Shown piece by piece: positions 32,465 through 40,922 of a stretch of DNA of 64,000 nucleotides. The position numbers were made by a program, and so were the translations under genes. The DNA is from Pleomorphomonas koreensis DSM 23070 (GTDB lineage: Bacteria; Pseudomonadota; Alphaproteobacteria; Rhizobiales; Pleomorphomonadaceae), in the NCBI RefSeq assembly GCF_000425185.1, contig NZ_AULH01000018.1:38850-102849 (forward strand). The letters run 5' to 3'. Under the pieces are notes generated by a model, which made no database searches, was not told the DNA's origin, and saw nothing but the letters and a program-made list of their open reading frames with translations. The stretch's first letter is position 1; each line of letters starts with the position of its first letter.

Positions 32465-32492
32465 GATGGCAACTCCGGAAAAAATGTGGCCG

Positions 32493-33290
32493 TCACTCGA
32501 TCAGCTGGTCCAGCCCGCGCCGCAGCCCCGACCGCTCGCCCACCCGGCGGAGGGCGAGCAGCGTGCCGGCGACATAGGGCGCGGCGTCGGAGCCGGCGTC
32601 GTGGCGGATGACGAGGCGCTCGCCCGGCGCGCCGAACTGCGCCTCGCAGGACAAGACGTAGCCCGGCAGGCGCAGCGAATGCACCTGCACGGCATCGATG
32701 GTGCCGCCGCGTGTCTCCCGGATGCCGGCAAGCTCGCCGACCGGCACCGACGTGGCCGGCCGGCGCACCTCGCTCAGCCGCTCGGCCAGCTCGCGCGCCG
32801 TGCCGGAGGGTGTGTCGCGCTTTTCCGCCGCGGCGTAGTCGATCACCTCGACGTCGGCGACATATCTGGCGGCCATCAGCGCGAACTTGCTCATCAGCGT
32901 GGCGGTGATCGAATAGTTGCCGGCTGCGAACACGCCGACCTTCCTCGCCCGCGCCGCCGCGTCGATCTCGGCATAGTCGGTGGCCGAGAGGCCCGACGTG
33001 CCGATCACCACCGCGACGCCGGCAGCGATCGCCGCCAGCGTGTTGGCCTTCACCGCCTCGGGTGAAGTGTAGTCGACGAGCACGTCGGCGCCGGCCTTCA
33101 GCGCCTCCTCGACGGAGCCGACCACCCGGATGCCGACGGCCGCCCCACCCAGCGCCTCGCCGATGTCGCGGCCAGCCGCCGCGCGGGCCACGGCGCCGAC
33201 CAGCGCCAGATCGGCCGCCTCGAGCACGGCCTGCGCCACGGCGCCGCCGGTCCAGCCGGTAGCGCCGGCGACGATGACCCGGATCGCCAT
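32493..33290 (-). CDS. DapB-like reductase lacking the catalytic histidine pair
   Basis: 265 residues, the size of dihydrodipicolinate reductase. It keeps the N-terminal nucleotide fold ('VIVAGATGWTGGAVAQAV'), 'VLVDYTSPEA', 'VVIGTSGLS', 'GNYSITATLMSKF', and the substrate loop 'KRDTPSGTA'. Where E. coli DapB has E-A-H-H-R-H-K before that loop, this protein has D-Y-A-A-A-E-K: both histidines, including the proposed catalytic one, are alanine, while the lysine stays. It is therefore unlikely to be the lysine-biosynthesis enzyme. It starts 4 bp after the ALDH7 gene and ends 28 bp before the TPP gene, so it belongs to this catabolic-looking operon and may reduce or bind a different cyclic imine. 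Confidence 0.8.
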   Translation of the reverse strand: MAIRVIVAGATGWTGGAVAQAVLEAADLALVGAVARAAAGRDIGEALGGAAVGIRVVGSVEEALKAGADVLVDYTSPEAVKANTLAAIAAGVAVVIGTSGLSATDYAEIDAAARARKVGVFAAGNYSITATLMSKFALMAARYVADVEVIDYAAAEKRDTPSGTARELAERLSEVRRPATSVPVGELAGIRETRGGTIDAVQVHSLRLPGYVLSCEAQFGAPGERLVIRHDAGSDAAPYVAGTLLALRRVGERSGLRRGLDQLIE

Positions 33291-33294
33291 TGTC

Positions 33295-34812
33295 TCACTC
33301 CACGTCGAAGGCGACGCCCTGCGCCAACGGCAGGTCGCGGCCGTAGTTGATGGTGTTGGTGGCCCGCCGCATGTAGGCCTTCCAGGCGTCGGAGCCGGCT
33401 TCGCGGCCGCCGCCCGTCTCCTTCTCGCCGCCGAAGGCGCCGCCGATCTCGGCGCCCGACGGGCCGATGTTGACGTTGACGATACCGCAATCCGAGCCGC
33501 CTGCCGACAGGAAGCTTTCGGCTTCCCGCAAGTCGTTAGTGAAAATTGACGAGGAAAGACCCTGCGGCACGGCATTGTGAGCGGCGATCACCGCGTCGAG
33601 ATCGGTGTAGCGCATGACGTAGAGGATCGGCGCGAAGGTCTCGGTCCGGACCACCTCGGTCTGAGCCGGCATCTCCACCAGCGCCGGCCGGACGTACCAG
33701 GCGTTGCCGCCGAGATCCTGGCGGGCGCGCTCGCCGCCATGGATGACGGCGCCGTCGGCCCGCGCCTTGTCGAGCGCCGTCTGCATGCGGTCGAAGGCGG
33801 CGGCGTCGATCAACGGGCCGACCAGCATGCCCGCCTCGCGCGGATCGCCGATCGTCACCGAGGCATAAGCCCGGCGAAGACGCGGCAACAGGGCGTCGTA
33901 GACGGCTTCGTGGATGAACAGCCGCCTCAGCGTCGTGCAGCGTTGGCCGGCCGTGCCCATCGCCGCAAAGGCGACGCCGCGCACCACCAGATCGAGATCG
34001 GCGCTGGGCGCGACGATGGCGCCGTTGTTGCCGCCGAGTTCCAGGATGGCGCGGGCGAAGCGGGCGGCAAGGCGCGGCGCCACGGCGCGGCCCATGGCCG
34101 TCGAGCCGGTGGCCGACACCACAGCGACGCGGGTATCGTCGACCAGCGCCTCGCCGGCCTCGCGGCCGCCGATGATCAGCCGTGACAGGCCGAACGGCGC
34201 GCCGGCCTTCTCGGATGCCTTCTCGAACAGCGCCTCTACGGCGAGTGCCGTCAGCGGCGTCTTCTCGGACGGCTTCCAGACGACGGTGTCGCCGCAGACC
34301 AGCGCGATCGCCGCATTCCACGACCAGACGGCGACGGGAAAGTTGAAGGCCGAGATGACGCCGACCACGCCGAGCGGGTGCCACGTCTCCATCATGCGAT
34401 GGCTCGGCCGCTCGGTGGCGACCGTCAGGCCATAGAGCTGACGCGACAGGCCGACCGCGAAATCGCAGATGTCGATCATCTCCTGCACCTCGCCGAGGCC
34501 CTCGGAGACGATCTTGCCGGCCTCGATGGTGACGAGCCGGCCGAGATCGGCCTTGGCGGCGCGCAGTTCCAGGCCGAACAGGCGGACCAGTTCGCCACGC
34601 CTGGGCGCCGGCACCAGTCGCCATTCCCGGAAGGCGGCATCGGCGGCGGCGATGGCGGCGTCGCGGCCAGTGGCATCGGTCTCGCGCACTTCGGCGATGC
34701 GCTCGCCTGTTATCGGCGAGGTCACGACAAGACTGCCGCCGGTGACGGCGTCGGCGGGAACGCCGAGGCGGGCTAGGAGATCGGCGGTTTCAGTGACAAG
34801 GCTGGCGGGCAT
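33295..34812 (-). CDS. Aldehyde dehydrogenase, ALDH7 (antiquitin/AmaB) type
   Basis: 505 residues. The catalytic cysteine is in 'GTAGQRCTTLRR', the general-base Glu in 'LELGGNNGA' (the GGNN form is typical of antiquitin), and NAD-binding 'SATGSTAMGRAVA' precedes it. ALDH7 enzymes oxidise alpha-aminoadipate semialdehyde, in equilibrium with piperideine-6-carboxylate, to aminoadipate in lysine and pipecolate breakdown. It is first in the operon with the DapB-like and TPP genes and is divergent from a LysR regulator. Substrate assignment is by family; a broader aldehyde role remains possible. Confidence 0.85.
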   Translation of the reverse strand: MPASLVTETADLLARLGVPADAVTGGSLVVTSPITGERIAEVRETDATGRDAAIAAADAAFREWRLVPAPRRGELVRLFGLELRAAKADLGRLVTIEAGKIVSEGLGEVQEMIDICDFAVGLSRQLYGLTVATERPSHRMMETWHPLGVVGVISAFNFPVAVWSWNAAIALVCGDTVVWKPSEKTPLTALAVEALFEKASEKAGAPFGLSRLIIGGREAGEALVDDTRVAVVSATGSTAMGRAVAPRLAARFARAILELGGNNGAIVAPSADLDLVVRGVAFAAMGTAGQRCTTLRRLFIHEAVYDALLPRLRRAYASVTIGDPREAGMLVGPLIDAAAFDRMQTALDKARADGAVIHGGERARQDLGGNAWYVRPALVEMPAQTEVVRTETFAPILYVMRYTDLDAVIAAHNAVPQGLSSSIFTNDLREAESFLSAGGSDCGIVNVNIGPSGAEIGGAFGGEKETGGGREAGSDAWKAYMRRATNTINYGRDLPLAQGVAFDVE

Positions 34813-34923
34813 CGGGCGTTCTCGCTATGGCTGGCTGCACCGAGGTTAATCGCCCGAGCCCCCTCCCCGGCAAGCGATGATTTCTGGTAAGGTCATGAGG
34901 AAAACTCATGACCGGATGCCCGC

Positions 34924-35838
34924 ATGGCCCGCGATCTCCTGCCGTCGATCGGCGCGCTCGTCGCCTTCGAGAGTGCCGCCCGCCATCTCAGCTTCTCCCG
35001 TGCCGCCGCCGAGTTGCACCTGACGCAGGGCGCCATCAGCCGGCAGGTGCGCGAGCTGGAGACGCGGCTCGGCCTGGCGCTGTTCGAGCGGATCAACCAG
35101 CGCGTCTTCCTCACCGACGCCGGCGAAGCTTATCGGCAGGAGGTGGCACGCATCCTCGCCGATCTCGCCGCCGCGACCGAGCGACGCATGGCCAGCGCCG
35201 GCGGCGCCGAGGTGCTGCACCTTGCCGTGCTACCCACCTTCGCGGCGCGCTGGCTGGTGCCTCGCCTGCCGAAGTTCCTCGCCGGCCATTCGCAGGCGAC
35301 CGTCAACTTCACGGTGCGCAACGAGCCGTTCTCCTTCGAGGGGGGACCGCTCGACGCGGCCATCCACTTCGGCGAGCCGACCTGGCCGGGCGCCGTCTGC
35401 GAGTTCCTGTGCAGCGAGGCGGTCTATCCGGTGGCTTCGCCCGCTTTCCGCGACCGGCATGGCCTGGGAACCGCCAGGGCGATCGCCGAGGCGCCGCTCC
35501 TCCACCAGTCGAGCCGGCCGACCGCCTGGGCCGACTGGTTCGCCGCCGAGGGTCTGTCGGCCGCCGGCGCCTGGCGCGGCTCGCGTTTCGACCAGTTCTC
35601 GATGATCGCCGAAGCGGCGGTCGCCGGCCTCGGCGTGGCGCTGATGCCGCGCTTCATGGTCGAAGCGGAGCTGGCCGCCGGCCGGCTGGTGCTGCTGACC
35701 GGACGGCCGCTCGACGTCGGCAAGGCCTATTGGTTCGTCTATCCCGAGGCGAAAGCCCGCTCGCGGCTGGTGCGGGCCTTCGGCGACTGGCTGAAGGCGG
35801 AGACGGCAACGCCGTCCGCGCCTCCGGCCGGCAGCTAG
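34924..35838 (+). CDS. LysR-type regulator, GcvA-like
   Basis: 304 residues: N-terminal LysR helix-turn-helix ('LVAFESAARHLSFSRAAAEL', 'LTQGAISRQVRELE') and a periplasmic-binding-like effector domain. It is divergent from the ALDH7 operon, separated by 111 bp, and probably controls it in response to a pathway intermediate. Its TAG stop is part of the first bases of the RIME-like repeat at 35835. Confidence 0.85.
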   Translation: MARDLLPSIGALVAFESAARHLSFSRAAAELHLTQGAISRQVRELETRLGLALFERINQRVFLTDAGEAYRQEVARILADLAAATERRMASAGGAEVLHLAVLPTFAARWLVPRLPKFLAGHSQATVNFTVRNEPFSFEGGPLDAAIHFGEPTWPGAVCEFLCSEAVYPVASPAFRDRHGLGTARAIAEAPLLHQSSRPTAWADWFAAEGLSAAGAWRGSRFDQFSMIAEAAVAGLGVALMPRFMVEAELAAGRLVLLTGRPLDVGKAYWFVYPEAKARSRLVRAFGDWLKAETATPSAPPAGS

Positions 35839-35941
35839 AGCAGTACCGGTGAAATCGGGTTCACCGGGAATGCTCTATCTCTTTGTTCAGATGCAATTCC
35901 GGACGCAAAACCGGTTCCCACTTTTGCTGGAATTGCACTAG
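35835..35941. repeat. RIME-like dispersed intergenic repeat, copy A
   Basis: A 107-bp element bounded by CTAG on both sides, fully filling the gap between convergent LysR and SDR genes. Internal segments such as CAATTCCGGACGCAAAACCG and TTCCCACTTTTGCTGGAATT recur in copies B (47011) and C (52559). Length and motif resemble RIME1 elements of rhizobia. It contains internal inverted repeats (GGTGAA...TTCACC). Confidence 0.8.
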
Positions 35942-35942
35942 A

Positions 35943-36692
35943 TCACTGACTCGTGGCGCCGCCGTCCATCACCAGCGTGGTGCCGGTGCAGAAGGAGGAC
36001 TCGTCGCTGGCCAGGAACAGGATGCCGTTGGCGATCTCCAGCGCCTTGGCGGCGCGCCCCATCGGCACGGTGGAGATCACCATCTTTTCGAAGTCGCTGC
36101 CCTCCGGCACCATGTCGGAGGTGGTGAGACCGGGCAGCACGGCGTTCACGCGAATGCCGGAGGTGGCATATTCGAGCGCTATCGCCTTGGTGAACTGCTT
36201 GATGGCGCCCTTGCTGGCGCAATAGGAAGCGTGGAAGGGCACGGCGGTCTCGGAAGCGATCGAGGCGATGTTGACGATGGCGCCCTTCCCGGCGGCCAGC
36301 ATGTGCGGCAGCACCAGCTTGGTCAGCCGGAAATAGCTGCGGACGTTGGTCTCGAACACCGGATCGAAATCGCGCGCTTCGTCCATCTCCAGGAAATTGA
36401 AGGTCTTCAGCACGCCGGCATTGTTGATCAGGATGTCGATGCGGCCGTAGGTCTTCATCGCCGTGTCGACCAGCCGTACGAGGTCGTCGGCCTTGGTGGC
36501 GTCGGCTTGAACGAAAGTCGCCTCGCCGCCAGCCTTGCGGATCTCATCGACCAGACTGGCGCCCTGCTCGGCGCGGCGGCCGGTGACCACCACCTTGGCG
36601 CCCTCGGCTGCGAACAGCAGCGCCGTCGCCCGGCCGATGCCGGAGGTGGCGCCGGTGACGATGGCAACCTTGTCGTTCAATCTTCTGGACAT
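35943..36692 (-). CDS. Short-chain dehydrogenase/reductase
   Basis: 249 residues, classical SDR: cofactor motif 'VTGATSGIGRA' near residue 12, 'NNAGV' near 90, catalytic Ser in 'VNIASIASE' and the Y-x-x-x-K motif 'YCASK' near 155, C-terminal 'TLVMDGGATSQ'. An arginine-containing 'TGRRAEQG' after beta-2 suggests NADP preference. Substrate unknown; no linked pathway genes. Confidence 0.85.
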   Translation of the reverse strand: MSRRLNDKVAIVTGATSGIGRATALLFAAEGAKVVVTGRRAEQGASLVDEIRKAGGEATFVQADATKADDLVRLVDTAMKTYGRIDILINNAGVLKTFNFLEMDEARDFDPVFETNVRSYFRLTKLVLPHMLAAGKGAIVNIASIASETAVPFHASYCASKGAIKQFTKAIALEYATSGIRVNAVLPGLTTSDMVPEGSDFEKMVISTVPMGRAAKALEIANGILFLASDESSFCTGTTLVMDGGATSQ

Positions 36693-37052
36693 TCCGAACT
36701 CCTGCTTTCCTGAACCCCAAGCCCGCGCCGTGACGGCTTAAACTTGATGGTTAGACTATAGTTAGGCAGGGAAGCGGACGGGCAGGAGCGGATGTCTACG
36801 TACAGAAAGCCGCATCCGGCGGCTGAACCGGTTGAAGCGACAGCTTAATCGTTCTCGCGGATTGCCGGAATGCCGTACGGCCGCGATGGCGGGTCAAGTC
36901 ACCCCGCGCGGAACCTTTTTCATTTTCAGACGCTTATTAACCGTGGCCCCCGCCATCGCCACGCAACCCGCCGATGCGGCGGGCAGGAGCCAGCGCGGGG
37001 ACCGATCACGGGCGTCTGCAATCAGCCGACGTTCGCGCGACAGGAGGACATC
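36693..37052. other. Regulatory gap between the SDR gene and a membrane protein gene
   Basis: 360 bp without a convincing gene. It holds a small AT-rich dyad (GACTATAGTT) near 36755 that may serve the SDR promoter and a stress-type promoter candidate at 36910. Confidence 0.35.
36910..36935 (+). promoter_or_regulatory. Candidate EcfG (general stress) promoter
   Basis: GGAACC at 36910-36915, then after 16-17 bases CGCTT at 36931. Alphaproteobacterial EcfG promoters read GGAAC-N16/17-cGTT, so the -35 fits well and the -10 only partly. It would drive the membrane protein at 37053. Confidence 0.35.
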
Positions 37053-37943
37053 ATGGCATCCACGTTCATTGCGACCGAAAACCCGCCTTCCGTCGAATCC
37101 TCATCGTCGGCGGTGAGCTGGGGATCGATCATCGCCGGCGCCTTCACGGCATCCACCGTCAGCTTCATTCTCATTCTTGTCGGCTCGGGGCTGGGCCTGA
37201 CCATGGTCTCGCCTTGGACAAACCAGGGCGCCAGCGTCACCACCTTCGCCATTTCCGCCGCCATCTGGATGATCGTGGTGCAGGGGCTGGCCTCCGCCTT
37301 CGGTGGTTATATGACCGGCCGGCTGCGCACCAAGTGGGTCGGCCTCCATACCGACGAGACCTTCTTCCGTGATACCGCGCACGGTTTTCTCGCCTGGGCG
37401 CTGTCGACGCTGATCGTCATCTGCATCGCCACGTCCACCCTGTCGTCGGCGGTCGGCACCGGCGTGCAGGCGGCCTCCAACGTCGCTTCCGGTGCCGCCA
37501 TGGGCGCCTCGGCCGGTGCTGCATCGAGCGCCGACGAAGGAAGCGGCAGCGCCGCCACCTCCTATTTCGTCGATAGTCTGTTCCGTCCGAACGATCCGGC
37601 CCGCCTCGCCGCGCCCGGCGCCGAGGGCGATGCGGCGGCGGCCGCGCAGGCGTCGCGCATCCTGATCGCCAGCGCCGCTGCCGGCGAGATCTCGCCTGCC
37701 GACAAGACCTATCTCGGCCAGCTGGTGGCCGCCCGCACCGGTCTGTCGGAGGCCGATGCCACGGCGCGCATCGACGCCGTCATCGCTCAGGCCCAGCAGG
37801 CGAAGGTGAAGGCGCAGGAAGCCGCCGACGCTGCTCGCAAGGCCGGCGCGGCCTTCGCCCTGGCGGCTGCCCTGTCGCTGCTGGTCGGCGCCTTCCTGGC
37901 GAGCGCCAGCGCCGCCTGGGGTGGCCGGCTGCGCGACAAGTAA
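37053..37943 (+). CDS. Uncharacterised membrane protein
   Basis: 296 residues. TM helices near residues 22-50 ('WGSIIAGAFTASTVSFILIL'), 62-85, 112-135 and at the C-terminus ('FALAAALSLLVGAFLASASA'). Between the third and fourth is a long, alanine-rich, charged segment with helical periodicity ('AQQAKVKAQEAADAARKAG'). Similar proteins are frequent in rhizobial relatives but I know no function. AGGAGG lies just before the ATG at 37053. A possible stress promoter upstream hints at a role in envelope stress. Confidence 0.6.
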   Translation: MASTFIATENPPSVESSSSAVSWGSIIAGAFTASTVSFILILVGSGLGLTMVSPWTNQGASVTTFAISAAIWMIVVQGLASAFGGYMTGRLRTKWVGLHTDETFFRDTAHGFLAWALSTLIVICIATSTLSSAVGTGVQAASNVASGAAMGASAGAASSADEGSGSAATSYFVDSLFRPNDPARLAAPGAEGDAAAAAQASRILIASAAAGEISPADKTYLGQLVAARTGLSEADATARIDAVIAQAQQAKVKAQEAADAARKAGAAFALAAALSLLVGAFLASASAAWGGRLRDK

Positions 37944-37981
37944 AATGGCCCGGCGCTTCGGCGCTGCTGCCAACGGGAAAC

Positions 37982-38013
37982 GGCCGGTGCCTCGCGGGCA
38001 CCGGCCTTTCCTT
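37982..38013 (+). terminator. Intrinsic terminator after the membrane protein gene
   Basis: GGCCGGTGCC at 37982-37991, loop TCGCG, GGCACCGGCC at 37997-38006, then TTTCCTTT. Confidence 0.8.
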
Positions 38014-38202
38014 TATATGAGAGGACAGACCCATGCCGGAAATTTGTGACCATCGGCTGCGGCGTCCGCTATTTCGTCCGATCGGCGAACACCGGCGGGC
38101 CGACATCAAATAGCCGGGAAAGCGTTGGATTTCCTCCAGGCAGGCGGGCCTGCGGCAAACCTGTTATGATGCTCCCTCCTTCCGATTCTTGTCCGAGCCG
38201 TC

Positions 38203-40005
38203 GTGACCGCCCGCCCTCTGCACATTCTGAAAACCGTCTATGGCTACGACGCCTTCCGCGGACCCCAGGCTGCAATCGTCGACCATGTGATGGCCGGCAA
38301 CAACGCCTTCGTGCTCATGCCGACGGGTGGCGGCAAATCCCTCTGCTATCAGATACCGGCGATCGCCCGGCCCGGCATGGGCCTCATCGTCTCGCCGCTG
38401 ATCGCCTTGATGGCCGATCAGGTGGCGGCGCTGCGGCAGGCGGGCGTCAAGGCCGCCGCGCTCAATTCCGACCTGCAGGGCGACGAGCGATACGCCCTGT
38501 GGCGGGCCATATCGAGCGGCGCGCTGGATCTCCTCTACGTCGCGCCCGAGACGCTGCTCAGGCCCGACATCCTGGACCTGCTGCACCGCACGCCGCTGTC
38601 GCTGATTGCCATCGATGAAGCGCATTGCCTGTCGCAATGGGGGCACGATTTCCGTCCCTCCTACCGCCAACTCGACGCGCTCGTCACGCAATTCCCCGAC
38701 ACGCCGCGCATGGCGCTGACGGCGACGGCCGACGCGCCGACCCGCGCCGAGATCCTGTCGCATCTGCACATCGCCGAAAGCGATGCCTTCGTCGCCGGCT
38801 TCGACCGCCCCAACATCCGCTACGCCATCGCGGAGAAGGACAATCCACGGGCGCAGTTGAAGCGTTTCCTGAAGGAACACGAGAGCGAAAGCGGCATCGT
38901 CTACTGCCTGTCGAAGAAAAAGACGGAGGAGACGGCGGCCTGGCTCTCCGAGCAAGGCTACACCGCGCTGCCCTACCACGGCGGCATGGACAAGGTGGAG
39001 CGCCAGAAGAACCAGACGCGCTTCCAGCGCGAGGAGGCCGTCATCATGGTGGCCACCATCGCCTTCGGCATGGGTATCGACAAGCCCGACGTGCGCTTCG
39101 TCGCCCATCTCGACCTGCCCGGCAGCATCGAGGCCTATTACCAGGAGACCGGGCGCGCCGGACGCGACGGTCTGCCGTCGGATACGCTGATGCTCTACGG
39201 CCATGAAGACATCGCGCAGCGCATCCGCTTCATCGAGGAGTCCGACGCGCCGGAGCAACGCAAGCGCATGGAGCGGCAGAAGCTCGATGCGCTTCTCGGC
39301 CTTGCCGAGACGGCGAGCTGCCGCCGCCAGGTTCTGCTGTCCTATTTCGGCGACCATTCCGAGCCTTGCGGCAACTGCGACACCTGCGCCGAGCCGCCGG
39401 AACTGTTCGACGGAACGGTGGCGACGCTGAAGGCCCTGTCCTGCATCCACAGGACCGGCGAACGCTTCGGCCAGGCCTACATCGTCGAGGTGCTGCTGGG
39501 CGGCTCGGACGAGCGCATCGTCCGGTCCGGCCACGACCGGATCTCGACCTATGGCATCGGCAAGGAGCACGACAGCCGGACCTGGCGCGCCATCCTGCGC
39601 CAATTGATCGCGCTGCGCCTCGTCGACGTCGACCTGGCCGGCCACGGCGGGCTGTCGATCTCGGAGGCCGGCCGCCGCTTCCTGCGCGAGAAGCCGACGC
39701 TCATGCTGCGCGCGCCGGCCAGAGCGCGGGCCGCGCCAACCAAAAAGGACCGCGCCCGGACGGCGATCTCCCTGCCCGAAGCCGACCGGACGCTGTTCCA
39801 GGCGCTGCGCGAGAAACGCAGCGAGCTTGCCCGCGCGCAGGCCGTGCCGCCTTATGTGATCTTCCACGACAGGACGCTGATCGAGCTGGCCGCCGCGCGC
39901 CCCGCCTCGCGATCGCAGATGGCGAAGGTCCCCGGCGTCGGCGAGGTCAAGCTGGATCGCTACGCCGCCGTCTTTCTTGCCGTGATCGCCGAGCATGTGG
40001 AATAG
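38203..40005 (+). CDS. recQ: ATP-dependent DNA helicase RecQ
   Basis: 600 residues. SF2 helicase: motif I 'MPTGGGKSLCYQIPA', motif II 'DEAHCLSQWGHDFRPSY' with the RecQ aromatic loop, motif VI 'YQETGRAGRDG'. The RecQ zinc site is visible ('CRRQVLLSYFGD' and 'CGNCDTC'), followed by a winged-helix RQC domain and a C-terminal HRDC domain ('LFQALREKRSELARAQAVPP'). It unwinds DNA in recombination and repair. It starts with GTG at 38203 and has only a weak ribosome-binding site. Confidence 0.95.
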   Translation: MTARPLHILKTVYGYDAFRGPQAAIVDHVMAGNNAFVLMPTGGGKSLCYQIPAIARPGMGLIVSPLIALMADQVAALRQAGVKAAALNSDLQGDERYALWRAISSGALDLLYVAPETLLRPDILDLLHRTPLSLIAIDEAHCLSQWGHDFRPSYRQLDALVTQFPDTPRMALTATADAPTRAEILSHLHIAESDAFVAGFDRPNIRYAIAEKDNPRAQLKRFLKEHESESGIVYCLSKKKTEETAAWLSEQGYTALPYHGGMDKVERQKNQTRFQREEAVIMVATIAFGMGIDKPDVRFVAHLDLPGSIEAYYQETGRAGRDGLPSDTLMLYGHEDIAQRIRFIEESDAPEQRKRMERQKLDALLGLAETASCRRQVLLSYFGDHSEPCGNCDTCAEPPELFDGTVATLKALSCIHRTGERFGQAYIVEVLLGGSDERIVRSGHDRISTYGIGKEHDSRTWRAILRQLIALRLVDVDLAGHGGLSISEAGRRFLREKPTLMLRAPARARAAPTKKDRARTAISLPEADRTLFQALREKRSELARAQAVPPYVIFHDRTLIELAAARPASRSQMAKVPGVGEVKLDRYAAVFLAVIAEHVE

Positions 40006-40298
40006 CCCGGAGTCGGGCGGATATCGTCGGCTGACCGCTCCGCCGAGGTTCCATCTGGCACAGGCGCGCCCGGCTCGGAAAGCGCGTGCCGCATGCCGAA
40101 ATCTGTTTCATTGAGGAGGGGGATCACTTCCTGCCGGGTCAATCGAAGCGAGCGTTCGATTTCCTGGTCCGCAGCCTGGAAGTGCACGATGCCTGGCCCG
40201 CGGTGTTTCCAAGCCGCCGCAGTTTTCGCGAGATAACTATCGGCGACAATGGCGTCGGCCCCATACCGGGGTCGCGCCCGAGAAGCGTATGTTGCGGC
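40006..40298. other. Gap after recQ
   Basis: 293 bp with no intact gene. One short stretch (from 40086) may be the tail of a lost hydrolase, described separately. Confidence 0.35.
40086..40190 (+). pseudogene. Possible 3' remnant of an alpha/beta hydrolase gene
   Basis: About 35 codons read 'PHAEICFIEEGDHFLPGQ' and on, resembling the C-terminal catalytic-His region (G-D/G-H-F) of alpha/beta hydrolases. No upstream domain is present in any frame. Short and unaligned, so weakly supported. Confidence 0.2.
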
Positions 40299-40859
40299 TC
40301 ATCGTTTCTTTAGCAGGTGCTCGAAGATAGTCTCCACGTCGTCGAGAAACCCGCGCCACTCGCCGTCCTCGTCAATTCCGACGATGCGCAGCAGGAACAG
40401 GCCCTCGGCCGCCAGCAGAGCGACACGGGCCGCCTGCGCGTCGTGCGTGTTTCCGCCCAGACGCTCGAACATCGAGCGGTACCACTGGCGGGTTTCGATG
40501 ACATTTTGCGGGTTCTGGATGTAGGCGATCATCAGGCCGGCCATCTTGGCGTTCATCGCCGCCTGGGAGCTGCGCATGACCTTGATGTACTTTCGGACGA
40601 GATCGGCAGGCGGAAGACCGTCAATTTCACCCAGCAGTTCGTCGAATTGATGCGTCCATCTCCCGATCAGCGCCCTGACCAGATCGTCTTTCGACGAGAA
40701 CGAGTACTGGACGCCACCCTTCGTAATGCCGGCCGCTTTGGCCAACGCATCGATCGTCAGGCCGGCCGCGCCTTCGCTGCGAACGATCCCTTCCGCGAGT
40801 TCGAGCAGACTCTCACGCGTGATCGTCGGTTTTCTGCCCAATCTGTCGTCCTCCATCAT
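40299..40859 (-). CDS. TetR-family repressor
   Basis: 186 residues with an N-terminal TetR helix-turn-helix ('IDALAKAAGITKGGVQYSFSSK') and an all-helical ligand domain of the SmvR/BetI-like size. It is divergent from an SmvA-like efflux gene with a palindrome between them, the common layout of a biocide-responsive repressor and its pump. An ATG three bases later is also possible. Confidence 0.85.
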   Translation of the reverse strand: MMEDDRLGRKPTITRESLLELAEGIVRSEGAAGLTIDALAKAAGITKGGVQYSFSSKDDLVRALIGRWTHQFDELLGEIDGLPPADLVRKYIKVMRSSQAAMNAKMAGLMIAYIQNPQNVIETRQWYRSMFERLGGNTHDAQAARVALLAAEGLFLLRIVGIDEDGEWRGFLDDVETIFEHLLKKR

Positions 40860-40876
40860 CCAGCGCCATTGAAATC

Positions 40877-40886
40877 CATACGTATG
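40877..40886. promoter_or_regulatory. Palindromic operator between tetR-type gene and smvA-like gene
   Basis: CATACGTATG is a perfect 10-bp palindrome in a 63-bp AT-rich divergent gap, the expected position for a TetR-family operator controlling both genes. Confidence 0.5.
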
Positions 40887-40922
40887 TATTTATATTAACG
40901 GGCGCAATCCTTCCTTGGGTGA

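Noticed and set aside
40086..40313. Frame after recQ treated as a full gene
   Set aside because: Only ~20 residues look like a hydrolase tail; the rest has no support, so it is given only as a weak remnant.
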